Positions 24,056-33,947 of a DNA stretch of 41,544 nt are shown here, piece by piece (positions within the stretch are counted from its first letter, which is position 1; each line of letters starts with the position of its first letter). Source of the stretch: Clostridiaceae bacterium (GTDB lineage Bacteria; Bacillota; Clostridia; Oscillospirales; Acutalibacteraceae); the NCBI GenBank assembly GCA_021769555.1, contig JAETSR010000017.1:1-41544 (forward strand), read 5' to 3'. Both the position numbers and the translations under genes were made by a program. The notes under the pieces are model-generated. The model made no database searches. It worked only from the letters and a program-made list of their open reading frames with translations, and had not been told where the DNA came from.

Positions 24056-25108
24056 TTACTTTCTCCGTCCGTTGCGGTAATAGGACTTGGGCAGCTCTAT
24101 CTCAAGGCTCTTGCCCGTGCCCTCCACCACGCAGTCCAGGGGCCGCTCGGCCACGTGCACCGGTATGCCGGTCTCCTGGCTCACAAGCCTGTCGAGGCCC
24201 TTTAAGAGCGCCCCGCCCCCCGTGAGCATAATGCCCCTGTCTATAATGTCCGCCGCAAGCTCCGGCGGGGTCTGCTCCAAGGTCTCCTTTATGGCGTCCA
24301 CCACCACCATCACGCTGTCCGCCAATGCCTCCCGCACCTCGTCGGCGTGGATGGTCACGTTCTTGGGCAGCCCGTCAACCAGGTTCCTGCCCTTTATCTC
24401 CACAAAGGCGTTGATGGTCTCCTCGGTTGGGAACGCGGAGCCTATGCGCATTTTTATCTCCTCTGCGGTGCGCTCGCCAATGAGGAGGTTATATTTTTTC
24501 TTCACATACGTGACAATAGCCTCGTCGAACTTGTCCCCGGCCATGCGCACGGACACGGCGGTCACTATATCCCCCAGGGATATGACGGCTACTTCACTGG
24601 TGCCGCCGCCGATGTCCACCACCATGCTCCCCGTGGCCTCGGCCACCGGCAGCCCCGCGCCCACGGCCGCCGCCATAGGCTCCTCCATCAGGTCTACGTT
24701 ATTGGAGCCCGCCTGCCTCGCCGCGTCCTCAACGGCGCGCCGCTCCACCTCCGTGACCCCCGAGGGAATGCAGATTATTATCCTGGGCCGGGCGAGAGCG
24801 CCCGAGCGCAGGGCCTTTTTTATAAAATACTTGAGCATGGCGGCGGTAACGTCGAAGTCCGCGATAACGCCGTCCTTAAGGGGCCTCACGGCCACTATGG
24901 AGCCGGGGGTGCGCCCGAGCATTTCCTTGGCCTGCTTGCCCACGGCCAGCACCTCGTCCGTGCGCACGTCCACGGCAACCACCGAGGGCTCCCGCATGAC
25001 TATCCCCTTGCCGCGCATGAACACCAGGGTGTTCGCCGTGCCAAGGTCAATGCCGATATCCTTCGAGAACATGGAAAACATAGAGAGAAAGCTGGAAAAT
25101 CCTGCCAT
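24056..25108 (-). CDS. mreB: Rod shape-determining protein MreB
   Basis: I start at ATG 25108 (350 aa), preceded by AAAGGCAGG. The actin-fold phosphate loops are [21 protein letters not shown] and [20 protein letters not shown], with the adenosine motif [13 protein letters not shown] near the C-terminus. The extra N-terminal sequence [13 protein letters not shown] is an amphipathic membrane-binding helix. It heads the mre operon and polymerises along the membrane to guide side-wall synthesis. Confidence 0.96.
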   Translation of the reverse strand: MAGFSSFLSMFSMFSKDIGIDLGTANTLVFMRGKGIVMREPSVVAVDVRTDEVLAVGKQAKEMLGRTPGSIVAVRPLKDGVIADFDVTAAMLKYFIKKALRSGALARPRIIICIPSGVTEVERRAVEDAARQAGSNNVDLMEEPMAAAVGAGLPVAEATGSMVVDIGGGTSEVAVISLGDIVTAVSVRMAGDKFDEAIVTYVKKKYNLLIGERTAEEIKMRIGSAFPTEETINAFVEIKGRNLVDGLPKNVTIHADEVREALADSVMVVVDAIKETLEQTPPELAADIIDRGIMLTGGGALLKGLDRLVSQETGIPVHVAERPLDCVVEGTGKSLEIELPKSYYRNGRRK

Positions 25109-25217
25109 AGTTGACCTGCCTTTCCCCGGCCGGGCCGGTAGCAAATGTAAACTCACACCTATTAGAGTGTTCCCAGGAATTGCCTGGATATTTCAAATAC
25201 AACCCATAACTGGGTCC

Positions 25218-25246
25218 ATTATACCGCATTTCACGCGGATTCTCAA
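25218..25246 (-). promoter_or_regulatory. Promoter of the mreBCD-mrdA operon
   Basis: On the minus strand TTGAGA (25246-25241), a 17-base spacer and a perfect TATAAT (25223-25218) lie about 110 bases upstream of mreB. Confidence 0.7.
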
Positions 25247-25329
25247 CAAAAAACTGTCCGAAAGCCTTTAAAACCAGGGAATAACAGAAGATGTATAGCT
25301 TTTTCCCGGGCCATAGCACAAGATACGCC

Positions 25330-25761
25330 TCAGCCCGTGCTCCCGAACCCCCCCGCACCCCTCTCTGTGCCGGAGAGGGCCCCGGCCTCCACAAACTCCG
25401 CCGGGGCCGCCGGCAGGAACACCACCTGGGCTATGCGCTCCCCGGGCTGTATCACATATTCCTCTGAGCCCAGATTCCTGAGGGGCACCATCCACTCCCC
25501 CCTGTAGTCGCTGTCTATCACGCCCACCCCCTGGGCCACCACGATACCGTGCTTCGAGCCCAGGCCGCTCCTTGAGAAGACGAACCCGGCGTACCCCGGG
25601 GGTATCTCCGCGGCAAAGCCCAGGGGCGTCATGAACACCTCCCCGGGGGCGACGGCACGGGGCCCTGGGAGACACGCGCAGAGGTCGCAGCCCGCGCTCT
25701 CCCCGGTCTGCCTTTTCGGTGTAAGGCAGTTCTCCTTTAGTCTCACAAAACGTATCTCCAC
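25330..25761 (-). CDS. dut: dUTP pyrophosphatase
   Basis: The 143-residue trimeric-type dUTPase has all five motifs: SAGCDL, RSGLGSKHGI, GVIDSDYRGEW, ERIAQVVF and the C-terminal ERGAGGFGSTG. It hydrolyses dUTP to dUMP, preventing uracil incorporation. It starts with GTG preceded by AGGAGG. It lies downstream of the U32 peptidase gene on the same strand and is probably co-transcribed. Confidence 0.96.
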   Translation of the reverse strand: MEIRFVRLKENCLTPKRQTGESAGCDLCACLPGPRAVAPGEVFMTPLGFAAEIPPGYAGFVFSRSGLGSKHGIVVAQGVGVIDSDYRGEWMVPLRNLGSEEYVIQPGERIAQVVFLPAAPAEFVEAGALSGTERGAGGFGSTG

Positions 25762-25837
25762 TTTCGCGCCTCCTGTTTTTCACCAGTTTCTGTAAAGCAG
25801 GTCAACTTTATCAACATTTTCCACCGGGTTTTCCACA

Positions 25838-27910
25838 TTAAACCACACCCCTCCTGAAAAGTCCCCGGGTATAGGCGGCGTTTAGGCTTTCCCGGCCTCT
25901 GAAGGCCCTGAAGATTTCCCCAGTTTCCACAGAGTTTTCCACAGTAAATCTCAAAACGGCGAAGTCCGCGGAGAGCTCATCCTGCATATCCCCCAGCCAG
26001 ACAGGCACGCTGTTGAGCATTTCCACCCCGAATTTTCCCCTCTCCCGGCATATTACCGGAAAGCGGACGCCTTTACGGTCCGTGAGAAAGCCGGGGGCTT
26101 TACACCCAAGGCACCCCTTTGGGGAATTTGCCAGGGGACAGTTCCTCGTGAGCATTAGAGCCTGCCGCCCATAGGCCGTCACCCCGCGCCTGGGCCCCGC
26201 CCCCAGCCGGGATATCTCCCGCCCGGAGAGCTCAATGCTCAGCTCAGCGCTCTCAAGGCCCAGCTTTTCAAAGGCCTCAAGGGCCGGGGTATTGGCTATA
26301 TTCAGCCCGAAGCCGCCGTGGGCCCTCACCCCCAGCTCCCTGCACAGCCCCGCCGCCCCCAGGTTCCCGCAGAGGTACTCTGTAAAGCCCTCGGCCTTCC
26401 TCCGCTCCATAAGGCCTCTCAGCTCCCGCTCCCTGCCGAACACGGCCCTTGGCAGGTCCAGAATGACCCTCGCCCCCCTGTCCATCAAGTCCCTGAGCTT
26501 TACGGCCTCCGTCTCGATGGGCAGGCACACCCCTTCACAGCCTGCCATCTCCTGGCAAAACTGGCCGCAGTCACGTAAGACCACCCGGACCGGCAGCTCG
26601 CCCCCGGGCCTCTGAAAGGCTCTGCGGGCTGGTATCGGCATATCCGTAAAGGGTATTGGCTTTACAGTCCCCCGGGCCTCCGTCAGGGCGGCCAGGGCCT
26701 CCCGCCGCATTTGGTTCAGCGCGCTCACTGGCATTGGCACGCCCTCCCGGGGCACGGTGATTTCCCTTGGGAAAAAAGGCGTGCCGCCGGTCTTTTGCAG
26801 CTGTTTGACACAGCGCTCCCCGGGTATACTATTATATATAGGGCCTTCGCCCTCCGCTCTGCCGCACACAAACACGGCGCTGCTTCCGCAGGAGGCCCCG
26901 AGCATTGCCCTGTCCCCCTCCACAGTGAGGGTAAAATCCACCGGCAGGCTCTGCCGCTCGTTCCTGTAGAGCTCCCGAAGCCCCGAGAGCACCTTCTCAG
27001 TGGCGGCGGTCACGTCCTCCTTAGTCCTGGTGCCGAACATTCCCCGGCCCCGGCGGCCTGTGAGATACCCGTCCGTAAAGCCCGAGCGGGAGAACACAGC
27101 CTCAAGGGCCCGGGATAGCTCCTCCGGCACCGCCCCACCGTCAGCCGCCAGCCTGCAGGCTGTCACGGCCGCGGCCACATACTCCGGGCGCTTCATGCGT
27201 CCCTCTATCTTCGCCGAGCAGACCCCGGCCTCAGAGAGCTTCTTTATACTATTTATATAGCTCAAATCCTTGAGGGACAGGTCGTGCCCGGTCCCTCCCT
27301 TTGCCCCGAAGGGCAGGCGGCAGGGCTGTGCGCACTGGCCCCGGTTCCCGGAGCGCCCTCCCAGCATGGCGCTGAGATAGCACTGCCCGGAGACGCACAT
27401 GCAAAGCGCCCCGTGCACAAAGCTCTCAAGCTCAATGTCAGCGCTTTCGGATATCTCCCCAATCTCCCCAAGGCTCAGCTCCCGGGAGAGCACGACCCTT
27501 TCGGCCCCCAGCTCCTTCATGAGCCGGACCCCCGCCGGGGTGTGCAGGCTCATCTGGGTGGAGGCATGTATGGTGAGCTCAGGCGCCCGCTCCCGCAATA
27601 GGGAAAAGAGCCCCATGTCCTGGACCAGCACCGCGTCCGCGTGTATCATGCAGAGGTGCTTCACAAGCTCAAGGGCCTTTGGCAGCTCGCTGTCCTTTAG
27701 GAGGGTGTTCACCGTCACATGGACCCGCACCCCCCGCTCATGGCAGTATCTCACCGCCTCGGACAGCTCCTCCAAAGAAAAATTCTGCGCGCCGGCCCTG
27801 GCGCCGAACTTAGGCCCTCCCAGGTACACCGCGTCCGCGCCGGCCCGCACCGCCGCCTCAAGGGCCTCCCTGCCCCCGGCCGGGGCCAGCACCTCAATCC
27901 GCCTGCCCAT
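25838..27910 (-). CDS. U32-family peptidase (RlhA/TrhP-like RNA hydroxylase type)
   Basis: I start at ATG 27910 (690 aa), where translation begins MGRRIEVLAPAGGREALEAAV. The N-terminal U32 TIM-like domain is followed by the cysteine cluster (CMCVSGQCYLS ... RGQCAQPCRLPF) that binds an iron-sulfur cluster in this group, then a C-terminal extension of the DUF3656 type with further cysteines (CPLANSPKGCLGCKAP). Relatives RlhA and TrhP hydroxylate 23S rRNA or tRNA rather than cleave proteins, so the peptidase name may mislead. The start overlaps the zapA 3' end. Confidence 0.88.
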   Translation of the reverse strand: MGRRIEVLAPAGGREALEAAVRAGADAVYLGGPKFGARAGAQNFSLEELSEAVRYCHERGVRVHVTVNTLLKDSELPKALELVKHLCMIHADAVLVQDMGLFSLLRERAPELTIHASTQMSLHTPAGVRLMKELGAERVVLSRELSLGEIGEISESADIELESFVHGALCMCVSGQCYLSAMLGGRSGNRGQCAQPCRLPFGAKGGTGHDLSLKDLSYINSIKKLSEAGVCSAKIEGRMKRPEYVAAAVTACRLAADGGAVPEELSRALEAVFSRSGFTDGYLTGRRGRGMFGTRTKEDVTAATEKVLSGLRELYRNERQSLPVDFTLTVEGDRAMLGASCGSSAVFVCGRAEGEGPIYNSIPGERCVKQLQKTGGTPFFPREITVPREGVPMPVSALNQMRREALAALTEARGTVKPIPFTDMPIPARRAFQRPGGELPVRVVLRDCGQFCQEMAGCEGVCLPIETEAVKLRDLMDRGARVILDLPRAVFGRERELRGLMERRKAEGFTEYLCGNLGAAGLCRELGVRAHGGFGLNIANTPALEAFEKLGLESAELSIELSGREISRLGAGPRRGVTAYGRQALMLTRNCPLANSPKGCLGCKAPGFLTDRKGVRFPVICRERGKFGVEMLNSVPVWLGDMQDELSADFAVLRFTVENSVETGEIFRAFRGRESLNAAYTRGLFRRGVV

Positions 27911-28613
27911 CGTCTTTCCTGTCCGTCTCAAAGAAGCTCACAAGGCCCTCCTGCTCCATCTCCGGGAAATCCCGGATTGGATTGCCCCGGCGGCGCTTGG
28001 GCCTGGGCTTGGGAGCGGGCTTGTCCTCAATAGGGGCGCGGGCCGGCTCGCTCTCCTGCCGCGCCCGGACCAGGCGCTCCTCAATGGCGGCAAGCTTTGC
28101 CGTAAGCTCCCTGTTCTCCGCTTCAAGCCTCAGCTCGTGCTCAGAGGGCCCCTTTTCCGCTTTCATGGCCTCCCTTAAAGCTGAGTTCTCGTCCTCCAGG
28201 GACCTTGCCCGCTCCTCAACGCCCCTAAGCCGCTGAAGGTGCTCCTCAAGCCTTGTGTTCTCAGATTCCAGCCTGGCCGCCTTCTCAGCCAGCTGGGCGT
28301 CCTTCTGGGTATCCACCGCGGATTTTAACAGCTCCACCTTTTCCTCCTGCCACAGCTCCGCTTCCACCTCCAGCTCCTCCTTGCGCTCCTTAAGGCGCGC
28401 GGCAAGCTCCGCGTTCTTATGGCAGTCGTCGCAGATGCTCAGGGCCGTTGTGAGCGCGGCGGCCTCCCTGGTAACAAAGGGGGAGGCGGACATTATCTGC
28501 CTCATCATATCCCCCACCTCGTCGGCCAGGGCCTGCATATACCCCTCGCTCTCCCCGGTTATCAGCCCGCATACCACGCCGTTTATATTCAGGCGCACCC
28601 GCCGTCTCTCCAT
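27894..28613 (-). CDS. zapA: ZapA-family cell division protein with long coiled coil
   Basis: I start at ATG 28613 (239 aa; MERRRVRLNINGVVCGL), with AAAGGAA upstream; the longer frame includes the promoter. Residues 1-85 form the ZapA domain (LITGESEGYMQALADEVGDMM). A continuous coiled coil (~85-205) with regular Glu/Leu heptads follows, then a basic, proline-rich linker and a short acidic tail. Typical ZapA is about 85-100 residues, so this is an extended form found in Clostridia. It bundles FtsZ filaments. It is first in a zapA-U32-dut unit. Confidence 0.85.
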   Translation of the reverse strand: MERRRVRLNINGVVCGLITGESEGYMQALADEVGDMMRQIMSASPFVTREAAALTTALSICDDCHKNAELAARLKERKEELEVEAELWQEEKVELLKSAVDTQKDAQLAEKAARLESENTRLEEHLQRLRGVEERARSLEDENSALREAMKAEKGPSEHELRLEAENRELTAKLAAIEERLVRARQESEPARAPIEDKPAPKPRPKRRRGNPIRDFPEMEQEGLVSFFETDRKDDGQAD

Positions 28614-28920
28614 AAAAGCACCAATTCCTTTCCCGAAATACTGTAATATTACTATTATAGAGCAAAAGCCCCCAAAAGGAAAGGCTTTTTTGCAAAATTG
28701 GCCCCCCGGCCCCCTCTTCCGGGACATTTGGTGATTTTGACAAAATTTTCATTCTTCGGGAGCATTATGGAATATAGGAGTTGCATTTTTTGGGAAATTA
28801 GTGTATAATTCATATATCTCACCGGGACAGCAGGGTGGGACGCTCTTCCTTTTCCACATATTATACCATAATTCAATAGTTTAAGAAGTCGGCTAATTTT
28901 TAATACGGAGGCATGTTTTA
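28614..28920. promoter_or_regulatory. Divergent promoter region between zapA and glgP
   Basis: For zapA, a perfect TATAAT lies on the minus strand (28659-28654) with only a weak -35. For glgP, TTGCAT (28781-28786), a 17-base spacer and TATAAT (28804-28809) lie on the plus strand, giving a leader of about 105 bases. I see no operator dyad between them. Confidence 0.65.
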
Positions 28921-31359
28921 ATGAATTACTCTTTATCGGTCCCTCAGATTAAGGAGGCGGTGAGGGATAAGCTTTCCCACACCTTCGGGGTCTCGCTGCA
29001 GAACGCGACCAATGAGGAATACTATAAGGCGGTTGCCCTGATAGTCCGGGAGCTTATGGCAAAGGGGCGCGCGGAGTTCCAGCAGAACGCCGTGAAGACG
29101 GAGACAAAGCGCATATACTATCTGTGCATGGAGTTCCTCCTGGGCCGCTCGCTGAAAAACAACCTGTACAACCTGGGCCTTGAGGATAATATGCGCGAGG
29201 CCCTCTCGGAGTTCGGCATAAAGCTCAGCCACCTCTATGAGCAGGAGCCCGACGCGGGCCTTGGGAACGGCGGCCTGGGGCGCCTTGCCGCCTGCTTTTT
29301 AGACGGCCTGGCCACCCAGGGGTACCCGGCAATGGGCTACTCCCTTCGGTACGAGTACGGCCTTTTCAAGCAGAAGCTGGTGGACGGCTGGCAGACTGAG
29401 CTGCCGGACTTCTGGCTGCCCGGGGGCTCCGTATGGATGCAGGCCGTGCCGGATAACTCCGTAGAGGTGCACTTCGACGGCCATATAGAGGAGAAGTGGA
29501 ACGACCAATACCACTCTGTAAAGCATAAGGACTACACCACCGTCACCGCCGTGCCCTATGATTTGTATGTCTCCGGAAAGGACGGCAGGGGCATAAGCCT
29601 TCTGAGGGTGTGGAAGGCGGAGAACAACCAGTTCGACATGAACCTCTTCGGCGGCGGCAACTATATGCGGGCCATGGAGCAGCAGACCATGGCCGAGGTC
29701 ATCACCAAGGTGCTCTACCCTGAGGACGACCACGCCGAGGGCAAGCTCCTGCGCCTGACCCAGCAGTACTTCCTAGTCTCGGCCTCGGTGCAGGATATTA
29801 TAAGAAGGCACCTCTTCGCCCACAGCAACCTGGACGACCTGCCGAAGCTGGCGGCCATACACCTGAACGACACCCACCCGGTCCTGGCCATCCCCGAAAT
29901 GATGCGGGTCATGCTGGACGAGTGCGGCTACGACTGGGAGTCGGCCTGGGGCATAGTGAAGCAGACCGTGGCCTACACCAACCACACGGTTATGAGCGAG
30001 GCCTTAGAGTCCTGGAAGTGCGACCTTGTGCGTATGCGCCTGCCAAGAATCTACCAGATAATCGAGGAGATAAACCGCCGCTTCTGGGAGGAGATGAAGT
30101 ATAAGGGCGTGGACCACGGGAAGATAGCCCGCATGGCCCCCATCAGCGACGGCTTTGTGAAGATGGCGAACCTGGCCGTTATCGGCTCCCACAGCGTCAA
30201 CGGCGTTTCCGCCCTGCACAGCGACATACTCAAGGACGACCTCTTCCACGACTTCTACGTGGAGGAGCCCGCAAAGTTCACGAACGTCACCAACGGCATA
30301 GCCCACCGCCGCTGGCTCAACCAATCGAACCCCAAGCTTGCGTCCCTCATTACAGAGCTCATCGGGGAGGACTATATATACGACGCGGATAAGCTCTCTG
30401 ACCTTCTGAAGTATCAGGATGACAGCTCCGTGCTGGAGCGCCTTGAGAGGATAAAGCACGAGAACAAGGAGCGCCTTGCAAAGCACCTAAAGCGCACCCA
30501 GGGCCTTACCGTGGACCCGGACTCCATCTTCGACGTGCAGGTGAAGCGCCTGCATGAGTACAAGCGCCAGCACATGAACGCCCTCTCGATACTTGCCACA
30601 TACCAGTGGCTTCTTGACAATCCGGGCGCCGACTTCACCCCCCATACCTGGTTCTTCGGGGCCAAGGCCGCGCCGGGGTACTATTTCGCAAAGCAGATAA
30701 TACAGTTCATAAGCGCCCTTGCGGACACCATAAACAACGACCAGCGGGTGAACAGCAAGATGAAGGTGGTTTTCGTTGAAAACTACTGCGTCACCTGGGC
30801 CGAGACCCTTATCCCCGCCGCTGAGATAAGCGAGCAGATATCCCTTGCGGGCACCGAGGCCTCGGGCACCAGCAATATGAAGTTCATGATAAACGGCGCC
30901 ATCACTCTCGGCACCCTGGACGGGGCCAACGTGGAGATACACGAGGCCGTGGGCGACGAGAACATTCTGCTCTTCGGCATGACCGCAAGCCAGGTTGAGG
31001 AGGTCAAGCGGGCGGGCTACAGCCCCATCCAGCACTACCAGCACGACAGCCAGATACGCCGGGCCCTGGACTCTCTCAATCACGGCTTCGGCGGTAAGAA
31101 CTTCAACGATATCTACAGGGCTATAATCCAGCAGGACCGCTATATGGCCCTTGCGGACTTCCAGTCCTACAGGGCCGCCCAGGACAGGGCTGTGGCCATC
31201 TATCACGATAAGGACCGCTGGAACCGCATGTCCCTTGTGAACATCGCGGGAGCGGGCCGCTTCGCGGCCGACAGGGCCATCAGGGACTACGCCGGGAACA
31301 TCTGGCACGGCTCCCCTGTGCCCCCCGAGAAGAACCTGGCGGCGAAGATATCCCTGTAA
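28921..31359 (+). CDS. glgP: Glycogen/starch/alpha-glucan phosphorylase
   Basis: The 812-residue GT35 enzyme releases glucose-1-phosphate from alpha-1,4-glucans. It shows YLCMEFLLGRSLKNN, EPDAGLGNGGLGRLAACFLD, LNDTHPVLAIPEMMR, KRLHEYKRQ and the PLP site EASGTSNMKFMINGAITLG with the cofactor lysine at K654. Length is normal. CGGAGG precedes the ATG. It is followed by a GH13 enzyme 83 bases downstream, together forming a linear-glucan breakdown pair. Confidence 0.97.
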   Translation: MNYSLSVPQIKEAVRDKLSHTFGVSLQNATNEEYYKAVALIVRELMAKGRAEFQQNAVKTETKRIYYLCMEFLLGRSLKNNLYNLGLEDNMREALSEFGIKLSHLYEQEPDAGLGNGGLGRLAACFLDGLATQGYPAMGYSLRYEYGLFKQKLVDGWQTELPDFWLPGGSVWMQAVPDNSVEVHFDGHIEEKWNDQYHSVKHKDYTTVTAVPYDLYVSGKDGRGISLLRVWKAENNQFDMNLFGGGNYMRAMEQQTMAEVITKVLYPEDDHAEGKLLRLTQQYFLVSASVQDIIRRHLFAHSNLDDLPKLAAIHLNDTHPVLAIPEMMRVMLDECGYDWESAWGIVKQTVAYTNHTVMSEALESWKCDLVRMRLPRIYQIIEEINRRFWEEMKYKGVDHGKIARMAPISDGFVKMANLAVIGSHSVNGVSALHSDILKDDLFHDFYVEEPAKFTNVTNGIAHRRWLNQSNPKLASLITELIGEDYIYDADKLSDLLKYQDDSSVLERLERIKHENKERLAKHLKRTQGLTVDPDSIFDVQVKRLHEYKRQHMNALSILATYQWLLDNPGADFTPHTWFFGAKAAPGYYFAKQIIQFISALADTINNDQRVNSKMKVVFVENYCVTWAETLIPAAEISEQISLAGTEASGTSNMKFMINGAITLGTLDGANVEIHEAVGDENILLFGMTASQVEEVKRAGYSPIQHYQHDSQIRRALDSLNHGFGGKNFNDIYRAIIQQDRYMALADFQSYRAAQDRAVAIYHDKDRWNRMSLVNIAGAGRFAADRAIRDYAGNIWHGSPVPPEKNLAAKISL

Positions 31360-31379
31360 ATTTTCACGCTGACTGAAAT

Positions 31380-31402
31380 GGGAGGGGTCCCGCGCCCCTC
31401 CC
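31380..31402 (+). terminator. GC-rich hairpin between glgP and the GH13 gene
   Basis: GGGAGGGG (31380-31387) pairs with CCCCTCCC (31395-31402). It is followed by TCTTGATG with no real T-run, so it may be an intra-operon processing or stability element rather than a full terminator. Confidence 0.45.
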
Positions 31403-31442
31403 CTCTTGATGTAAAGCTTTTTCCCTAAGGAGGAGTTAAATC

Positions 31443-33344
31443 ATGCTGTTTAGTTCACGGGACCCCCAGTACCGCTTCCCCACAGGGGCTGTTGAGGCGG
31501 GCAGGTCCATACACTTCCGCGTCACTCTGCCAAGGGAGCTGTCCTGCTCCGCGGCGCGGCTCATAGTGGAGCCGGAGAACGAGCCCGCCGTACTCTGCGA
31601 CATGTTCTGGTGCGGCATGAACGGCGAGGATGAGGAGTGGTGGGAGTGCGACTTCACCCCCAAAAAGCAGGGGCTCTACTTCTACCTCTTCGAGGCCAGC
31701 ACCTGCCGTGGGGTCCAGCGGCTCTCAAGAGGGGAGCACGGCCAGGCCATCTTCGGCGGCACCTACCGCTGGCAGCTCACCGTGTACCGGGAGGGCTTCA
31801 AAACCCCTGACTGGCTTGAGGGCGGCATTATGTACCAGATATTCCCAGACAGGTTCTATAAGGCCGGCGGCGGCAAGGAAAATCTGCCCACGGGCCGCAC
31901 TTATCACGAGGACTGGTATGAGCAGCCGGACTGGCGCCCAAATCACGAGGGGCGCATTACAAACACAGATTTCTTTGGGGGCGACCTTCAGGGGGTGCGG
32001 GAGAAGCTGCCCTATCTCAAGGAGCTGGGGGTCACGTGCATTTACCTGAACCCGGTGTTCGAGAGCCACTCAAACCACAGGTACGACACGGCGGATTATT
32101 TGAAGATAGACCCCCTGCTGGGCTCCGAGCAGGACTTCCGGGACCTCTGCAAGAGCGCCGGGGAGCTTGGGATAAGGGTGATGATAGACGGCGTGTTCAG
32201 CCATACGGGCAGCGACAGCGTGTACTTCAACCGTGAGGGCCGCTATGAGGGCCCGGGGGCCTATAACTCCACGGAGTCCCCCTACTATAAGTGGTATGAT
32301 TTCAGGCGCTGGCCCAATGAATACCACAGCTGGTGGGGCTTCGACACCCTTCCCAACGTGAACGAGACCGAGGAGAGCTATAATGAGTTTATAAACGGCG
32401 AGGACGGGGTTGTCCGCCGGTGGCTCAGGGCCGGTGCCTCCGGCTGGCGGCTGGACGTGGCCGACGAGCTTCCGGACCTCTTTATCGACCGCCTGAACGA
32501 GGCCGCAAAGTCCGAGGACCCGGAGGCGCTGGTGCTGGGGGAGGTCTGGGAGGACGCCTCCAATAAGTCCGCCTACGGCGTGCGCAGGCGCTATCTTCTT
32601 GGCGGCCAGCTGGACAGCGTGATGAATTACCCCTTCCGGGACGCCATACTGGGCTTTCTGCTGGGCGGCGACCCCGCCGCCTTTGCGGAAGCCGTGGAGA
32701 ATATCGTTGAAAACTACCCCCGCCCCTGCCTGAGGCTCCTGATGAACCATATCGGCACCCACGACACCGAGCGGGCCATCACGGTGCTGGGGGGCGAGCC
32801 CGCAAACGGCCGCGGCCGGGAGTGGCAGAGCCGGAAAGCCCTCAGCCCCCGGGAGCGCGAGACAGGCCGGGCGCGGCTGAAGCTGGCGGCCGCAATGCAG
32901 TATATCCTGCCGGGAGTGCCCTGCATATATTACGGCGACGAGGCGGGCCTTGAGGGCTACCGGGACCCCTTCAACCGCGCCTGCTACCCCTGGGGCCGGG
33001 AGGACCGGGAGCTGCTGGACTGGTACATGCGCCTGGGCGGAATGCGCCATGAGCACCGGGAGATACTTGCCCGGGGCGGCTGCCGGGTGCGCAAGGCCGA
33101 GGGCAACCTGCTGGCGCTGGAACGCTTCATAGTCCGTGGCGTGGAGGGCGAGGACTGCGCCATCAGGGAGAGCCTGCTGCTGATAGTCAACCGGAGCGAG
33201 CGCCCCCAGAGCATACTGTCACTCTCCCTAGACCTCTCCGACGCGAAGCCGGTGCTGGGCGAAAATCTTGAGGGCGTGCGCGTCCTCCGGCCCTACAGCT
33301 GCGCGCTGCTGAAATTTCGCAAAGAAATCCAAACTACCCCTTGA
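31443..33344 (+). CDS. GH13 alpha-glucosidase / neopullulanase-like glycoside hydrolase
   Basis: The 633-residue intracellular enzyme has an N-terminal beta-sandwich (~1-120) and a GH13 barrel. Catalytic residues are D338 (GWRLDVADE, nucleophile), E367 (LGEVWED, acid/base) and D441 (NHIGTHDTE). DGVFSHTGSDS supplies the conserved histidine region. There is no signal peptide. The N-domain and the MYQIFPDRF start place it with cyclomaltodextrinase, maltogenic amylase and neopullulanase enzymes that hydrolyse short maltodextrins or branched ends left by GlgP. Exact specificity cannot be read from sequence. AAGGAGGAG precedes the ATG. Confidence 0.92.
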   Translation: MLFSSRDPQYRFPTGAVEAGRSIHFRVTLPRELSCSAARLIVEPENEPAVLCDMFWCGMNGEDEEWWECDFTPKKQGLYFYLFEASTCRGVQRLSRGEHGQAIFGGTYRWQLTVYREGFKTPDWLEGGIMYQIFPDRFYKAGGGKENLPTGRTYHEDWYEQPDWRPNHEGRITNTDFFGGDLQGVREKLPYLKELGVTCIYLNPVFESHSNHRYDTADYLKIDPLLGSEQDFRDLCKSAGELGIRVMIDGVFSHTGSDSVYFNREGRYEGPGAYNSTESPYYKWYDFRRWPNEYHSWWGFDTLPNVNETEESYNEFINGEDGVVRRWLRAGASGWRLDVADELPDLFIDRLNEAAKSEDPEALVLGEVWEDASNKSAYGVRRRYLLGGQLDSVMNYPFRDAILGFLLGGDPAAFAEAVENIVENYPRPCLRLLMNHIGTHDTERAITVLGGEPANGRGREWQSRKALSPRERETGRARLKLAAAMQYILPGVPCIYYGDEAGLEGYRDPFNRACYPWGREDRELLDWYMRLGGMRHEHREILARGGCRVRKAEGNLLALERFIVRGVEGEDCAIRESLLLIVNRSERPQSILSLSLDLSDAKPVLGENLEGVRVLRPYSCALLKFRKEIQTTP

Positions 33345-33369
33345 CAAAACGAGCGAGAGGCGCTATAAT
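33341..33369 (+). promoter_or_regulatory. tRNA-Arg promoter
   Basis: A perfect TTGACA (33341-33346), 17 bases and a perfect TATAAT (33364-33369) lie just before the tRNA. The -35 overlaps the stop region of the GH13 gene. Confidence 0.85.
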
Positions 33370-33385
33370 TAGGAAGTTGAGACAA

Positions 33386-33462
33386 GCGCCAGTAGCTCAG
33401 CTGGATAGAGTGTTTGACTACGAATCAAAAGGTCGGGGGTTCGAATCCCTTCTGGCGTGCCA
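33386..33462 (+). tRNA. tRNA-Arg (anticodon ACG)
   Basis: The 77-base cloverleaf has acceptor GCGCCAG/CTGGCGT, a D-arm with AGCTCAG, anticodon stem TTTGA/TCAAA with loop CTACGAA (anticodon ACG), a T-arm GGGGTTCGAATCCC and an encoded CCA end. The sequence beyond it is AT-richer and carries mobile-element genes, so its 3' end is the likely integration site of the right-hand element. Confidence 0.95.
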
Positions 33463-33491
33463 TCCCAGGAAAACCAAAAAGATATTTGGGC

Positions 33492-33519
33492 AAAAAACCG
33501 CGTGGTTACGCGGTTTTTT
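33492..33519 (+). terminator. Terminator after tRNA-Arg
   Basis: AAAAAACCGCG (33492-33502) pairs with CGCGGTTTTTT (33509-33519), giving a stem followed directly by its own T-run. Confidence 0.85.
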
Positions 33520-33947
33520 GCATCTCAAAAGGCTGGATTTGAAAAGTCAAAAACGTAGATGAAAATTTGGCGTTTTGGCTTTGCGACAGGAAGTGAATTT
33601 CCCGCACTATCCCCACCTAATTTAACCACCTCCCATTTCCTACATTTTCCTCCCTCATTCTCGCTTTTTCATTGCACCCACTCACACGAGAAACCACCCA
33701 CATTAACCCCCAAATGGGAAAAAATAAGGGAAAAACACGCTATAAACACCCCGCCGCGCACTCGATACTCTCACCACCACCCCCAGTCTAACCGGCTGGG
33801 GTCTTCTTTTGCAAAGGCTTTTAATATACACTTTTCAAAACCCATAACTCACAAAAAGAACCCCTGACCATAAGGCCGGGGTTCTGTCGTTCTATGATAT
33901 ATTCAACTTCTTCTATTTCTATTTTGTCTACTTGTTATTAGTTGTTA
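33520..33947. other. Gene-free, strand-skewed stretch at the element's left end
   Basis: I see no credible gene. The plus strand from about 33595 to 33780 is strikingly rich in C and poor in G. CCCCAG (33781-33786) pairs with CTGGGG (33796-33801) and is followed by TCTTCTTTT, a plausible plus-strand terminator. The region probably includes the element's left att boundary, but no repeat of the tRNA end can be checked here because the other end is outside the window. Confidence 0.5.
33857..33885 (-). terminator. Terminator of the SLH-protein gene
   Basis: AGAACCCC (33857-33864) pairs with GGGGTTCT (33878-33885). On the minus strand it is followed by TTTTG, about 65 bases after the stop at 33948. 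Confidence 0.7.

Noticed and set aside
33559-33867. 102-codon open frame after tRNA-Arg
   Set aside because: No ribosome site, composition driven by the C-rich tract, and it runs across two terminator-like hairpins.
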